In this document: in pieces, positions 1-4,934 of the stretch
How the letters are laid out: each line of letters starts with the position of its first letter
Position numbering within the stretch: the first letter of the stretch is position 1
Source: Frankiaceae bacterium
Lineage (GTDB): Bacteria > Actinomycetota > Actinomycetes > Mycobacteriales > SCTD01
Length of the DNA: 6,921 nt
NCBI GenBank assembly: GCA_947479995.1
Contig: CANKBT010000165.1
Location: forward strand, 1-6,921
Direction of reading: 5' to 3'
Notes under the pieces: model-generated
Databases searched by the model: none
Told to the model about the DNA's origin: nothing
The model's input: the letters and a program-made list of their open reading frames with translations, nothing else
Position numbers and translations under genes: made by a program

Positions 1-145
1 CCCCGGCCTGCGCGACGACGACCGCGCGCCAGGCGCGGCTGTCCTGCGCGGCGATCGAGCGGGCGGTCTCGTGCAGGCGCGCCTGCACGGCCGCCCAGTC
101 CGGCACCGTGCCGGGGTGGCGCACGGGCACCACGAAGACCAGCAC
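1..145 (-). CDS. Probable family A glycosyltransferase, N-terminal part (runs off left edge)
   Basis: Only the first 48 codons are present; the gene continues beyond base 1. The product starts with a short hydrophobic beta-strand, LVFVVPVRHPG (residues 2-12), followed by an amphipathic helix with ARLHETARSIAAQ (residues 22-34) and then a second strand, WRAVVVAQAG (39-48). This is the usual opening of GT-A fold glycosyltransferases (GT2-like), where the first strand leads into the nucleotide-sugar pocket, a helix carries T..SI..Q, and a W+.VVV strand follows. The catalytic DxD motif lies outside the window, so the donor sugar and the family remain open. The start is taken as GTG at 145-143: it puts the strand at the N-terminus and lies 6 bases after a CACAGT hexamer. 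The frame stays open upstream into the protease gene, so a longer form cannot be excluded. It lies 31 bases downstream of the protease gene on the same strand. Confidence 0.6.
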   Translation of the reverse strand, partial: MLVFVVPVRHPGTVPDWAAVQARLHETARSIAAQDSRAWRAVVVAQAG

Positions 146-151
146 CCCGTC

Positions 152-157
152 ACTGTG
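152..157 (-). promoter_or_regulatory. Possible -10 element for a leaderless glycosyltransferase transcript
   Basis: Read on the minus strand this is CACAGT, then 6 bases, then the GTG start at 145. It fits the xANNNT shape and spacing seen before most genes of this window. No Shine-Dalgarno sequence precedes the start and no clear -35 box was found. Because the upstream protease gene ends only 20 bases before the hexamer, the gene could also be read through from there. Confidence 0.35.
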
Positions 158-176
158 CCAGCGGCGGGCGCCGGGG

Positions 177-1283
177 TCAGCCGGCCTGGCCGGCCAGCGT
201 GCGGGCGACGTCGCGCGTCGCGAGCACCCGCACGGGGCCGCCGGCGGGGTCGCGCACGAGGTACTCGCCGGAGGGCAGCGCGCGCATCCGCTCCAGCAGC
301 GGCTCGCCGGTGAGGTCGGGGGTGAGCACGAGGCCGTCCTCGAGGCGGCGGGAGACGCCGTCGACGCTCACCCACGGCCGGCGGTCGGCCGGCACGCCCT
401 GCACGGCCTTCTCGCTGACCACGGCGACCGGCCGGCCGGCCGGGTCGACGACGACGATCGCCTGCAGGGCCGCGGCGTGCGTGCGGCGCAGGGCCTCCGA
501 CAGCGGCGTCTCGGTCTGCACGAGCGCGGCGTCGCGGGCGAGGGCGCCCGCGGTGACGCCGGGCAGGCGCCGCGACAGCCGCGCCGACTGCAGCGCGGCC
601 GTGGCGCCGGTCCACAGGAAGGCCGCGACGAGCGCGGCGAACAGGACGCTCACCAGCCCGCCGTCGGCGCCCGCCAGCGGCAGGACGACGACCACGAGCA
701 CCGGGATGACGACCGCGGCGATGCCCCGGCCGGCCTGCGCGCTCGCGACGGTGGCGCGCGTCGGGTCGCCGGTGAGGCGCCAGACGACGGCGCGCAGCAC
801 CCGGCCGCCGTCGAGCGGCAGGCCGGGCAGCAGGTTGAAGACGGCGACGACGGCGTTGGCCACGGCGGCCAGCTGCAGGGCGGTGCCGAGCGCCCCGTCG
901 TCGGCGAGCAGGGCGCCCGCGGCCGCCAGGCCGGCGAGCAGCAGGCTCACCATCGGGCCGACGACGGCGACGGCGTACTCGCGGGCGGGCGTCTGCGGCG
1001 GCTCGGTGATCTCCGTGGCGCCGGCCAGGAACGTCACGGTGATCGAGCGCACCGGCAGGCCGAACAGCCGCGCGACCACGCAGTGGCCGATCTCGTGGAG
1101 CAGGACGCTGGCGAGCAGCAGCGCCGCGAAGCCCGCCGCGGCGGCGTAGCCCCGGTCGACGCCGGACTCCTCGAGCGCCGGGCCGTACAGCAGCACGACC
1201 GCCAGGGCGAACAGGAACCACGACGGCGACAGCAGCACCGGGACGCCGAGCACCCGGCCCAGCCGCAGTCCCCGCACCCTCAC
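177..1283 (-). CDS. Site-2 protease family membrane metalloprotease (M50) with C-terminal CBS pair
   Basis: The 368-residue product is a predicted zinc protease that cuts substrates within the membrane, as in regulated intramembrane proteolysis of anti-sigma factors or other membrane regulators. The zinc motif HEIGH is at residues 63-67 inside a hydrophobic segment (about 47-73), and the third ligand motif NLLPGLPLDGG is at 150-160, with Asp158 as the metal-binding acid. Hydrophobic segments lie near 14-34, 47-73, 103-127, 134-153, 186-203 and 207-227, the usual six-segment core. Residues about 245-365 look like two CBS domains, which in this subfamily are thought to sense adenine nucleotides; that role is inferred. 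The catalytic set is intact, so the enzyme is probably active. Start GTG 1283 follows a TACGCT hexamer by 6 bases; GTG 1277 is a close alternative. A longer open frame up to 1607 is discounted because it covers the divergent epimerase gene. The domain order resembles mycobacterial Rip3-type proteases. The substrate is unknown. Confidence 0.92.
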   Translation of the reverse strand: MRVRGLRLGRVLGVPVLLSPSWFLFALAVVLLYGPALEESGVDRGYAAAAGFAALLLASVLLHEIGHCVVARLFGLPVRSITVTFLAGATEITEPPQTPAREYAVAVVGPMVSLLLAGLAAAGALLADDGALGTALQLAAVANAVVAVFNLLPGLPLDGGRVLRAVVWRLTGDPTRATVASAQAGRGIAAVVIPVLVVVVLPLAGADGGLVSVLFAALVAAFLWTGATAALQSARLSRRLPGVTAGALARDAALVQTETPLSEALRRTHAAALQAIVVVDPAGRPVAVVSEKAVQGVPADRRPWVSVDGVSRRLEDGLVLTPDLTGEPLLERMRALPSGEYLVRDPAGGPVRVLATRDVARTLAGQAG

Positions 1284-1289
1284 GCGCCG

Positions 1290-1295
1290 AGCGTA
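1290..1295 (-). promoter_or_regulatory. Probable -10 element of the M50 protease gene (leaderless)
   Basis: On the minus strand this reads TACGCT, a good match to the actinobacterial -10 pattern TANNNT, followed by 6 bases and the GTG start at 1283, so transcription would begin at or next to the start codon. No ribosome binding site is visible. The hexamer sits in the 7-base spacer of a small inverted repeat, GCGCC (1284-1288) and GGCGC (1296-1300), which might be an operator or chance. No -35 box at normal distance was found. Confidence 0.5.
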
Positions 1296-1329
1296 GGCGC
1301 GGGGGCGTGAGCCCGCTGTCAGGCCGTGC

Positions 1330-1335
1330 GAGGCT
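1330..1335 (+). promoter_or_regulatory. Possible -10 element of the aldose epimerase gene
   Basis: GAGGCT lies 6 bases before the GTG start at 1342, matching xANNNT at the position used by the neighbouring genes. It is the centre of an 11-base palindrome, GCGAGGCTCGC (1328-1338), that could bind a regulator. It departs from consensus at the first base and has no evident -35 box. Confidence 0.3.
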
Positions 1336-1341
1336 CGCGGG

Positions 1342-2214
1342 GTGCTGCACCTGCAGGGGGACGCGCTCGCGGTCGACGTGGCGGAGCTGGGCGCCGAGCT
1401 GCAGTCGCTGCGCGCGACCGGGCCGGACGGCGCGGAGCGCGAGCTGCTGTGGCAGGGCGGCCCGCCGTGGCCGCGCCGCTCCCCCGTGCTGTTCCCGGTG
1501 GTCGGCCGGCTGGCGGGCGACGTGCTGCGCACCCGGGCCGGCGCCCAGCGCGCGATGACGCAGCACGGCTTCGCGCGCGACCGGTCCTTCGCGGTGGTGC
1601 ACCGCACCGGCTCGACGGCCGAGCTGGTGCTCGCCGACGACGCCGAGACCCGCGCGCGCTTCCCGTACGCCTTCCGGCTCGCGCTGCGCTACGAGGTCAC
1701 CGACGCCCTGCGGGTGACGTACGTCGTGGGCAACCCGGGGCCGGAGGTGCTGCCGTGCTCGGTCGGTGCCCACCCGGCGTTCGCGTGGCCGCTGGTGCCG
1801 GGGGTCGCGCGCGAGGCGCACGCGCTCGAGTTCGACGAGCCGGAGCCCGAGCCCGTGCGGCGCCTGCAGGACTCGCTGCTGCACCCCGAGCCGCGCCCGA
1901 CCCCGGTCGAGGGCCGGCGGCTGGCGCTGCACGACGGGCTGTTCGCCGAGGACGCGCTGGTGTGGGACGCCGTGCGCAGCCGCGGCCTGGTCTACTCCGC
2001 GCCCGGCGCGCCGCGGCTGCGCCTCACCTGGGACGGCTTCCCGCAGCTGGGCGTGTGGTCGCGGGCGGGCGGCGGCTTCGTCTGCCTCGAGCCGTGGCAC
2101 GGGCACGCCGACCCGGTCGGCTTCGACGGCGCGTTCGAGGACAAGCCGGGCCTGCTGCACGTGCCGCCGGGCGAGGAGCGCGTGCTGTCGTGGGAGCTGT
2201 CGGTCAGCCCCTGA
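1342..2214 (+). CDS. Aldose 1-epimerase family protein, LacX/YeaD-like (galactose mutarotase fold)
   Basis: The 290-residue product belongs to the galactose mutarotase-like beta-sandwich family, which interconverts alpha and beta anomers of aldoses or their phosphates in the cytoplasm. Visible family marks are RSPVLFPVVGRL (46-57), HGFARDRSF (75-83) with a candidate catalytic His75, PCSVGAHPAF (138-147) with His144, the LacX-like stretch GLFAEDALVWD (199-209), and CLEPWHGHAD (249-258) with the probable catalytic base Glu250. The length is normal and no key residue is missing. The pattern fits the LacX/YeaD branch better than classical GalM; the true substrate is unknown in many members. The start GTG 1342 gives a correct first strand (LHLQGDALAVDVAELGAEL) and follows a -10-like hexamer. 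It diverges from the protease gene across 58 bases, and its stop lies inside the end of the opposite-strand small gene. No other sugar catabolic enzyme is next to it. Confidence 0.9.
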   Translation: MLHLQGDALAVDVAELGAELQSLRATGPDGAERELLWQGGPPWPRRSPVLFPVVGRLAGDVLRTRAGAQRAMTQHGFARDRSFAVVHRTGSTAELVLADDAETRARFPYAFRLALRYEVTDALRVTYVVGNPGPEVLPCSVGAHPAFAWPLVPGVAREAHALEFDEPEPEPVRRLQDSLLHPEPRPTPVEGRRLALHDGLFAEDALVWDAVRSRGLVYSAPGAPRLRLTWDGFPQLGVWSRAGGGFVCLEPWHGHADPVGFDGAFEDKPGLLHVPPGEERVLSWELSVSP

Positions 2215-2557
2215 CCCGCCCCGACCAGGCCACCGCGCCGCCGAGCCCGCTCACGTGCAGCACCGCGACGCCGGCCGACGCGGCGTCGTGCCGGGCGGCC
2301 GCCTCGCTCGGCGCCACCGCCACGACGCGGGCGCCGGGCCCGCACCGCGACACCGCCTCGGGCAGGTGCGCGCCACTGCCGGCGACGGCCACGCGGGCCC
2401 CCTCGACGACGAGGCCGCCGGTGCTGCTCATCGCGAGCAGCGCCCGCTCCACGCGCGGCGACGCGCCGACGGCCGCCACCGGGTCGCCGGTGCGGGCACC
2501 GGCCAGGGCCAGCAGGGCGGCGACCAGCTCGCCCTCGCCCGCGGCGCCCCCGGTCAC
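2204..2557 (-). CDS. Small protein of unknown function with a Rossmann-like motif
   Basis: This 117-residue product was not recognised. It is rich in Ala, Gly and Val with no signal peptide or clear membrane span. Residues 9-30 form a helix-like stretch followed by GDPVAAVGASP; residues 55-65 read RVAVAGSGAHL and 76-86 read ARVVAVAPSEA. Such strand-GxGxx-helix-strand units resemble the nucleotide-binding half of class I SAM-dependent methyltransferases or other Rossmann folds, but the protein is far shorter than a whole enzyme, so it may be a degenerate or regulatory remnant. Support for a real gene: codon third positions are GC-rich in this frame, GTG 2557 has a CACGCT hexamer 6 bases upstream, and the frame fills the gap between flanking genes almost exactly. 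It converges on the epimerase with an 11-base overlap and diverges from the nuclease gene. The open frame continues upstream to 2947, but that part lies over the nuclease gene and is discounted. Function unassigned. Confidence 0.65.
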   Translation of the reverse strand: MTGGAAGEGELVAALLALAGARTGDPVAAVGASPRVERALLAMSSTGGLVVEGARVAVAGSGAHLPEAVSRCGPGARVVAVAPSEAAARHDAASAGVAVLHVSGLGGAVAWSGRVRG

Positions 2558-2563
2558 GCGCGC

Positions 2564-2569
2564 AGCGTG
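2564..2569 (-). promoter_or_regulatory. Possible -10 element of the small unknown gene (leaderless)
   Basis: Minus-strand CACGCT followed by 6 bases and the GTG start at 2557. It differs from the protease gene's TACGCT at one base and has the same spacing. The last base touches the first copy of the GGCACGG repeat, so a protein bound there would cover this promoter. Confidence 0.35.
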
Positions 2570-2595
2570 GCACGGTCCGGCACGGCGCGGCACGG
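2569..2595 (+). repeat. Three GGCACGG direct repeats at exact 10-base spacing
   Basis: GGCACGG occurs at 2569-2575, 2579-2585 and 2589-2595, giving units GGCACGGTCC, GGCACGGCGC and GGCACGGCCG. One helical turn between copies would place them on the same face of the DNA, as in operators for cooperatively bound regulators. The array sits in the 73-base gap between two divergent genes, overlapping the promoter region of the minus-strand gene and lying just upstream of the nuclease promoter. A regulatory role is inferred; low-complexity GC-rich sequence could produce it by chance. Confidence 0.5.
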
Positions 2596-2617
2596 CCGGT
2601 CTGTCGCAGGGCCGACC

Positions 2618-2623
2618 TACTGT
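2618..2623 (+). promoter_or_regulatory. Probable -10 element of the RecB-like nuclease gene (leaderless)
   Basis: TACTGT matches TANNNT and is followed by 7 bases and the ATG at 2631. There is no Shine-Dalgarno sequence between it and the start. No good -35 box is seen at 16-18 bases; the GGCACGG array ends 22 bases upstream of the hexamer. Confidence 0.5.
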
Positions 2624-2630
2624 CGTCGAC

Positions 2631-3590
2631 ATGACCTCCACCGTCGCGCCGAGCGGGCCCGCCCCGGCCGCTCCCGACGCGGTCGACCTCGGCCTGCCGG
2701 TGGTCGGCTCGCTGTCGCCGTCGCGCGCCGGCGACTTCATGCAGTGCCCGCTGCAGTACCGCCTCCGCACCATCGACCGGCTGCCGCAGGCGCCGTCGCC
2801 GGCCGCGACGCGCGGCACGGTCGTGCACGCGGTGCTCGAGCGGCTGTTCGACCTGCCGGCCGCCGAGCGCACCCCGACCGCGGCCGCCGCCCTGCTCGAG
2901 CCCGAGTGGGAGCGCCTGCAGGCCGCCGAGCCCGAGGTCGCCGGCATGTTCGCGGGCGAGGACGACCTCGCCGCCTGGCTGGTGAGCGCCCGCGGGCTGC
3001 TCGACGCCTACTTCACCCTGGAGGACCCCCGCCGCCTCGAGCCCGCGCGCCGCGAGGAGCTCGTCGAGCACGTCCTGCCCGGCGGCCTGCGGCTGCGCGG
3101 CATCGTCGACCGGCTCGACGTCGCGCCCGACGGCGCCGTGCGGGTCGTCGACTACAAGACCGGCCGCGCCCCGGGCGAGGCGTTCGAGGGCAAGGTCCTG
3201 TTCCAGATGAAGTTCTACGCCCTCGTGCTGTGGCGCACGACGGGGCGCGTCCCGGCGCTGCTGCAGCTGATGTACCTCGGCGGCAGCTCCTCGCAGGGGC
3301 CGGAGGTGCTGCGCTACTCCCCCGACGAGCGCGACCTGGTCGCCACCGAGCGCAAGCTGCTCGCCCTGTGGGAGGCCATCGAGCGCGCGACGCAGCGCCG
3401 CGACTTCCCGCCGCGGGTGTCGCGCCTGTGCGACTGGTGCGACCACAAGGCGCTCTGCCCGGCCTTCGGCGGCACCCCGCCGCCGTGGCCGGAGCGCGTG
3501 CCGGGCCCCGAGGAGCCCCTGCCGCACCAGCGGCGGGCCGTCGAGCGGGCCGTCGCGCAGGGCGCCGAGCGCCTGCCGCAGCAGGGCTGA
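2631..3590 (+). CDS. Stand-alone RecB/Cas4-type PD-(D/E)XK nuclease with iron-sulfur cysteines
   Basis: The 319-residue product is a single nuclease domain like that at the end of RecB/AddB, without helicase motifs, so it would need a partner or act alone on DNA ends. Visible motifs: SPSRAGDFMQCPLQYRL (29-45) with Cys39; RGTVVHAVLERLF (61-73) with His66; GIVDRLD (157-163) with Asp160; VDYKTG (173-178) with Asp174 and Lys176; and QMKFYAL (192-198) with Gln192. A C-terminal cluster C-x2-C-x5-C (Cys267, Cys270, Cys276) together with Cys39 gives the four ligands of a [4Fe-4S] cluster, as in AddB and Cas4. All catalytic residues are present. The protein family is known in actinobacteria (Rv2119-like); its role there is presumed to be DNA repair. 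ATG 2631 has a TACTGT hexamer 7 bases before it; the same frame is open far upstream over the epimerase gene but that is a shadow. The first 25 residues are Pro/Ala-rich and probably disordered. Confidence 0.92.
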   Translation: MTSTVAPSGPAPAAPDAVDLGLPVVGSLSPSRAGDFMQCPLQYRLRTIDRLPQAPSPAATRGTVVHAVLERLFDLPAAERTPTAAAALLEPEWERLQAAEPEVAGMFAGEDDLAAWLVSARGLLDAYFTLEDPRRLEPARREELVEHVLPGGLRLRGIVDRLDVAPDGAVRVVDYKTGRAPGEAFEGKVLFQMKFYALVLWRTTGRVPALLQLMYLGGSSSQGPEVLRYSPDERDLVATERKLLALWEAIERATQRRDFPPRVSRLCDWCDHKALCPAFGGTPPPWPERVPGPEEPLPHQRRAVERAVAQGAERLPQQG

Positions 3591-3596
3591 GGCCCG

Positions 3597-3610
3597 CCGG
3601 GGCCGCCCGG
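3597..3610. terminator. Possible bidirectional terminator hairpin between convergent genes
   Basis: CCGGG (3597-3601) and CCCGG (3606-3610) form a perfect 5-base stem with a 4-base loop, followed by a second short palindrome, CCCGCGGG (3612-3619). It lies in the 30-base gap between the stop codons of the nuclease and the cupin gene. There is no T tract, and stems of this size arise easily at this GC content, so support is weak. Confidence 0.3.
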
Positions 3611-3620
3611 TCCCGCGGGG

Positions 3621-3974
3621 CTAGCCGGCCCGGCCGAAGTCGTCCTCGAGGCGCTCGATGTCGTCCTCGCCGAAGTAGTCGCCGTGCTGCACCTCGACGA
3701 ACACGAGCGGCTCGTCGCCGGTGCACGTCATGCGGTGCGCGACGCCGACCGGCACGTCGACCGAGGCGCCGGCCGACAGCGGCGTGTCGACGCCGTCCAG
3801 CGTGATGGCGCCCGTGCCCCGCACGACGAACCAGTGCTCGGACCGGCGGGAGTGGCGCTGGTAGCTCAGGCGCTTGCCCGGCGCCACGGTGATCTGCTTG
3901 ACCTTGTGGTCGGCCTCGTCGAGGAGCACCTCGTAGGAGCCCCAGGGGCGCACGGACTCGTCAGGGGTCGTCAT
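3621..3974 (-). CDS. Single-domain cupin, type II phosphomannose isomerase C-terminal family
   Basis: The 117-residue product matches the C-terminal cupin domain of bifunctional mannose-6-phosphate isomerase/GDP-mannose pyrophosphorylase (ManC/AlgA) but lacks the nucleotidyltransferase half. Family features are RPWGSYEVL (9-17), the first metal motif APGKRLSYQRHSRRSEHW (31-48) with Gln39, His41, Glu46 and His47, a VVRGTG turn (50-55), the second motif VPVGVAHRM (74-82) with His80, and the tail EVQHGDYFGEDDIERLED (94-111). The metal ligands are complete, so the fold should bind a divalent metal and could isomerise mannose-6-phosphate and fructose-6-phosphate; whether such short stand-alone members do this is not settled. 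ATG 3974 is the natural start, giving the expected domain length. It converges on the nuclease gene and diverges from the ABC transporter genes, so it seems to be its own unit. The longer frame upstream to 4802 is a shadow of the ATPase gene. Confidence 0.88.
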   Translation of the reverse strand: MTTPDESVRPWGSYEVLLDEADHKVKQITVAPGKRLSYQRHSRRSEHWFVVRGTGAITLDGVDTPLSAGASVDVPVGVAHRMTCTGDEPLVFVEVQHGDYFGEDDIERLEDDFGRAG

Positions 3975-3981
3975 GGCCCCC

Positions 3982-3987
3982 AGGATG
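3982..3987 (-). promoter_or_regulatory. Possible -10 element of the cupin gene
   Basis: Minus-strand CATCCT is followed by 7 bases and the ATG at 3974. It fits xANNNT at the spacing used by neighbouring genes. A run of five Gs just before the start might instead act as a weak ribosome binding site, so leaderless initiation is less certain here. Confidence 0.3.
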
Positions 3988-4142
3988 CCGGGGACCGCCG
4001 CGACGGGGTGGGAGGCGGCGGCCGCGAGTCCGGCGCCCGGGTGCGGCCTCGGGGGCGTCCCAGGGGCGGCGCCGGAGGCGGCCCCGGCGGCGGCGCTGCC
4101 AGGGTCGGCGCGAACGCGCTCGCCCCCGGCGGCCGCGTCCGA

Positions 4143-4148
4143 CACGAT
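4143..4148 (+). promoter_or_regulatory. Weak candidate -10 element for the ABC transporter operon
   Basis: CACGAT is the best xANNNT match in the less GC-rich patch just upstream of the ATPase gene. Initiation about 7 bases downstream would leave a leader of roughly 25-30 bases containing the AGGAG site. No matching -35 box is visible. Confidence 0.22.
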
Positions 4149-4167
4149 CAGCGCACCCCCCGAGCCC

Positions 4168-4172
4168 AGGAG
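4168..4172 (+). promoter_or_regulatory. Ribosome binding site AGGAG that decides the ATPase start
   Basis: AGGAG lies 9 bases before GTG 4182 and 15 bases before the alternative GTG 4188, favouring 4182. This is the only clear Shine-Dalgarno sequence before a gene in the window; most others show the leaderless pattern. Confidence 0.6.
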
Positions 4173-4181
4173 CCCCCCGCC

Positions 4182-4934
4182 GTGCCCGTGACCGCCCCCG
4201 CACCTCCCGCTGCCCGCGCCCAGGACCTCACCCGCGTCTACGGCGCGGGCGACACCGCCGTCCGCGCCCTCGACGGCGTCACCGTGGCCTTCGCCACCGG
4301 CGAGTTCACCGCGATCATGGGGCCGTCCGGCTCCGGCAAGTCGACCCTCATGCACACCATGGCGGGCCTCGACACGGCCTCCTCCGGGGAGGTCTGGATC
4401 GGCGAGACGCCGCTGTCCGGGCTGGGCGACAAGGGCCTGACGGCCCTGCGCCGCGACGCGGTCGGCTTCGTGTTCCAGCAGTTCAACCTGCTGCCGACCC
4501 TCACCGCGCTCGAGAACATCCGGCTGCCGCTCGACATCGCCGGGCGCAAGGCCGACCCGGCCTGGCTCGACGAGGTGATCGCGGCGGTCGGCCTGCAGGA
4601 CCGCCTGGGCCACCGCCCCACCGAGCTGTCCGGCGGCCAGCAGCAGCGCGTCGCGTGCGCCCGCGCCCTGGCCAGCCGCCCCGCCGTCGTCTTCGCCGAC
4701 GAGCCGACCGGCAACCTCGACAGCCGCGCCGGCGCCGAGGTGCTGGGCTTCCTGCAGCGCTCGGTGCGCGAGCTCGGCCAGACCGTCGTCATGGTCACGC
4801 ACGACCCGGTCGCGGCGTCGTACGCCGACCGCGTGGTCTTCCTCGCCGACGGGCGCCTGGTCGGCGAGCTGCGCGAGCCCACGGCCGACTCCGTCCTCGA
4901 CGAGATCAAGCGCCTCGAGCGCGGGGCCGCCTGA
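4182..4934 (+). CDS. ABC transporter ATP-binding protein, MacB/LolD type
   Basis: The 250-residue cytoplasmic ATPase powers the permease encoded directly after it. All motifs are present: Walker A GPSGSGKST (47-55), the Q-loop in FVFQQFNLLPTLTALEN (97-113), signature LSGGQQQRV (149-157), Walker B VVFADEP (169-175) with catalytic Glu174, D-loop NLDS (178-181) and the switch histidine in VTHDP (205-209). The Q-loop stretch and the FADEPTGNLDS wording are typical of the MacB/LolD/FtsE group that works with FtsX-like permeases; these often act as mechanotransmitters or in lipoprotein, peptide or drug export rather than classical import. Length is normal. Start GTG 4182 follows AGGAG by 9 bases; GTG 4188 is the alternative. 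The stop overlaps the permease start as TGATG, which implies translational coupling and a fixed ratio of subunits. The substrate cannot be told from the sequence. Confidence 0.95.
   Translation: MPVTAPAPPAARAQDLTRVYGAGDTAVRALDGVTVAFATGEFTAIMGPSGSGKSTLMHTMAGLDTASSGEVWIGETPLSGLGDKGLTALRRDAVGFVFQQFNLLPTLTALENIRLPLDIAGRKADPAWLDEVIAAVGLQDRLGHRPTELSGGQQQRVACARALASRPAVVFADEPTGNLDSRAGAEVLGFLQRSVRELGQTVVMVTHDPVAASYADRVVFLADGRLVGELREPTADSVLDEIKRLERGAA

Larger units (their letters stand above)
3975..4181. other. Divergent intergenic spacer between cupin and ABC transporter genes
   Basis: This 207-base spacer is the longest gene-free stretch of the window. It is extremely GC-rich; open frames cross it on both strands but show no recognisable protein. 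It holds the putative cupin promoter at the left end and the ATPase ribosome binding site at the right end. GGGGC (4063-4067) could pair with GCCCC (4081-4085) across an imperfect stem, and GGCGGCCGCG occurs twice (4017-4026, 4128-4137); neither stands out at this base composition. Nothing else is supported. Confidence 0.6.

Noticed and set aside
108..1310. Plus-strand frames opposite the M50 protease
   Set aside because: Antisense to HEIGH and NLLPGLPLDGG motifs; the translations are low-complexity Gly/Arg/Ala/Asp sequence.
1284..1607. N-terminal extension of the M50 protease to 1607
   Set aside because: It covers the divergent epimerase gene and its spacer, has no membrane-protein character, and GTG 1283 already places the first membrane segment correctly.
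1326..2630. Plus-strand frame open upstream of the nuclease through the epimerase gene, suggesting a 754-residue protein
   Set aside because: The upstream part is Arg/Ala/Gly/Pro-rich shadow sequence over a clear epimerase gene, and ATG 2631 gives a normal nuclease N-terminus with a promoter-like hexamer.
1992..3527. Long minus-strand open frame opposite the nuclease
   Set aside because: It is a composition artefact: biased Arg/Ala/Gly content, no motif, and it lies antisense to a gene with a full set of catalytic motifs.
4017..4137. GGCGGCCGCG repeated twice in the cupin/ABC spacer, as a possible operator pair
   Set aside because: The spacing is large, the sequence is pure G/C, and such words are expected by chance at this composition.
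3975..4802. Extension of the cupin frame upstream across the ABC ATPase gene
   Set aside because: The sense strand there encodes a complete ATPase with all motifs, and the cupin has normal length from ATG 3974.
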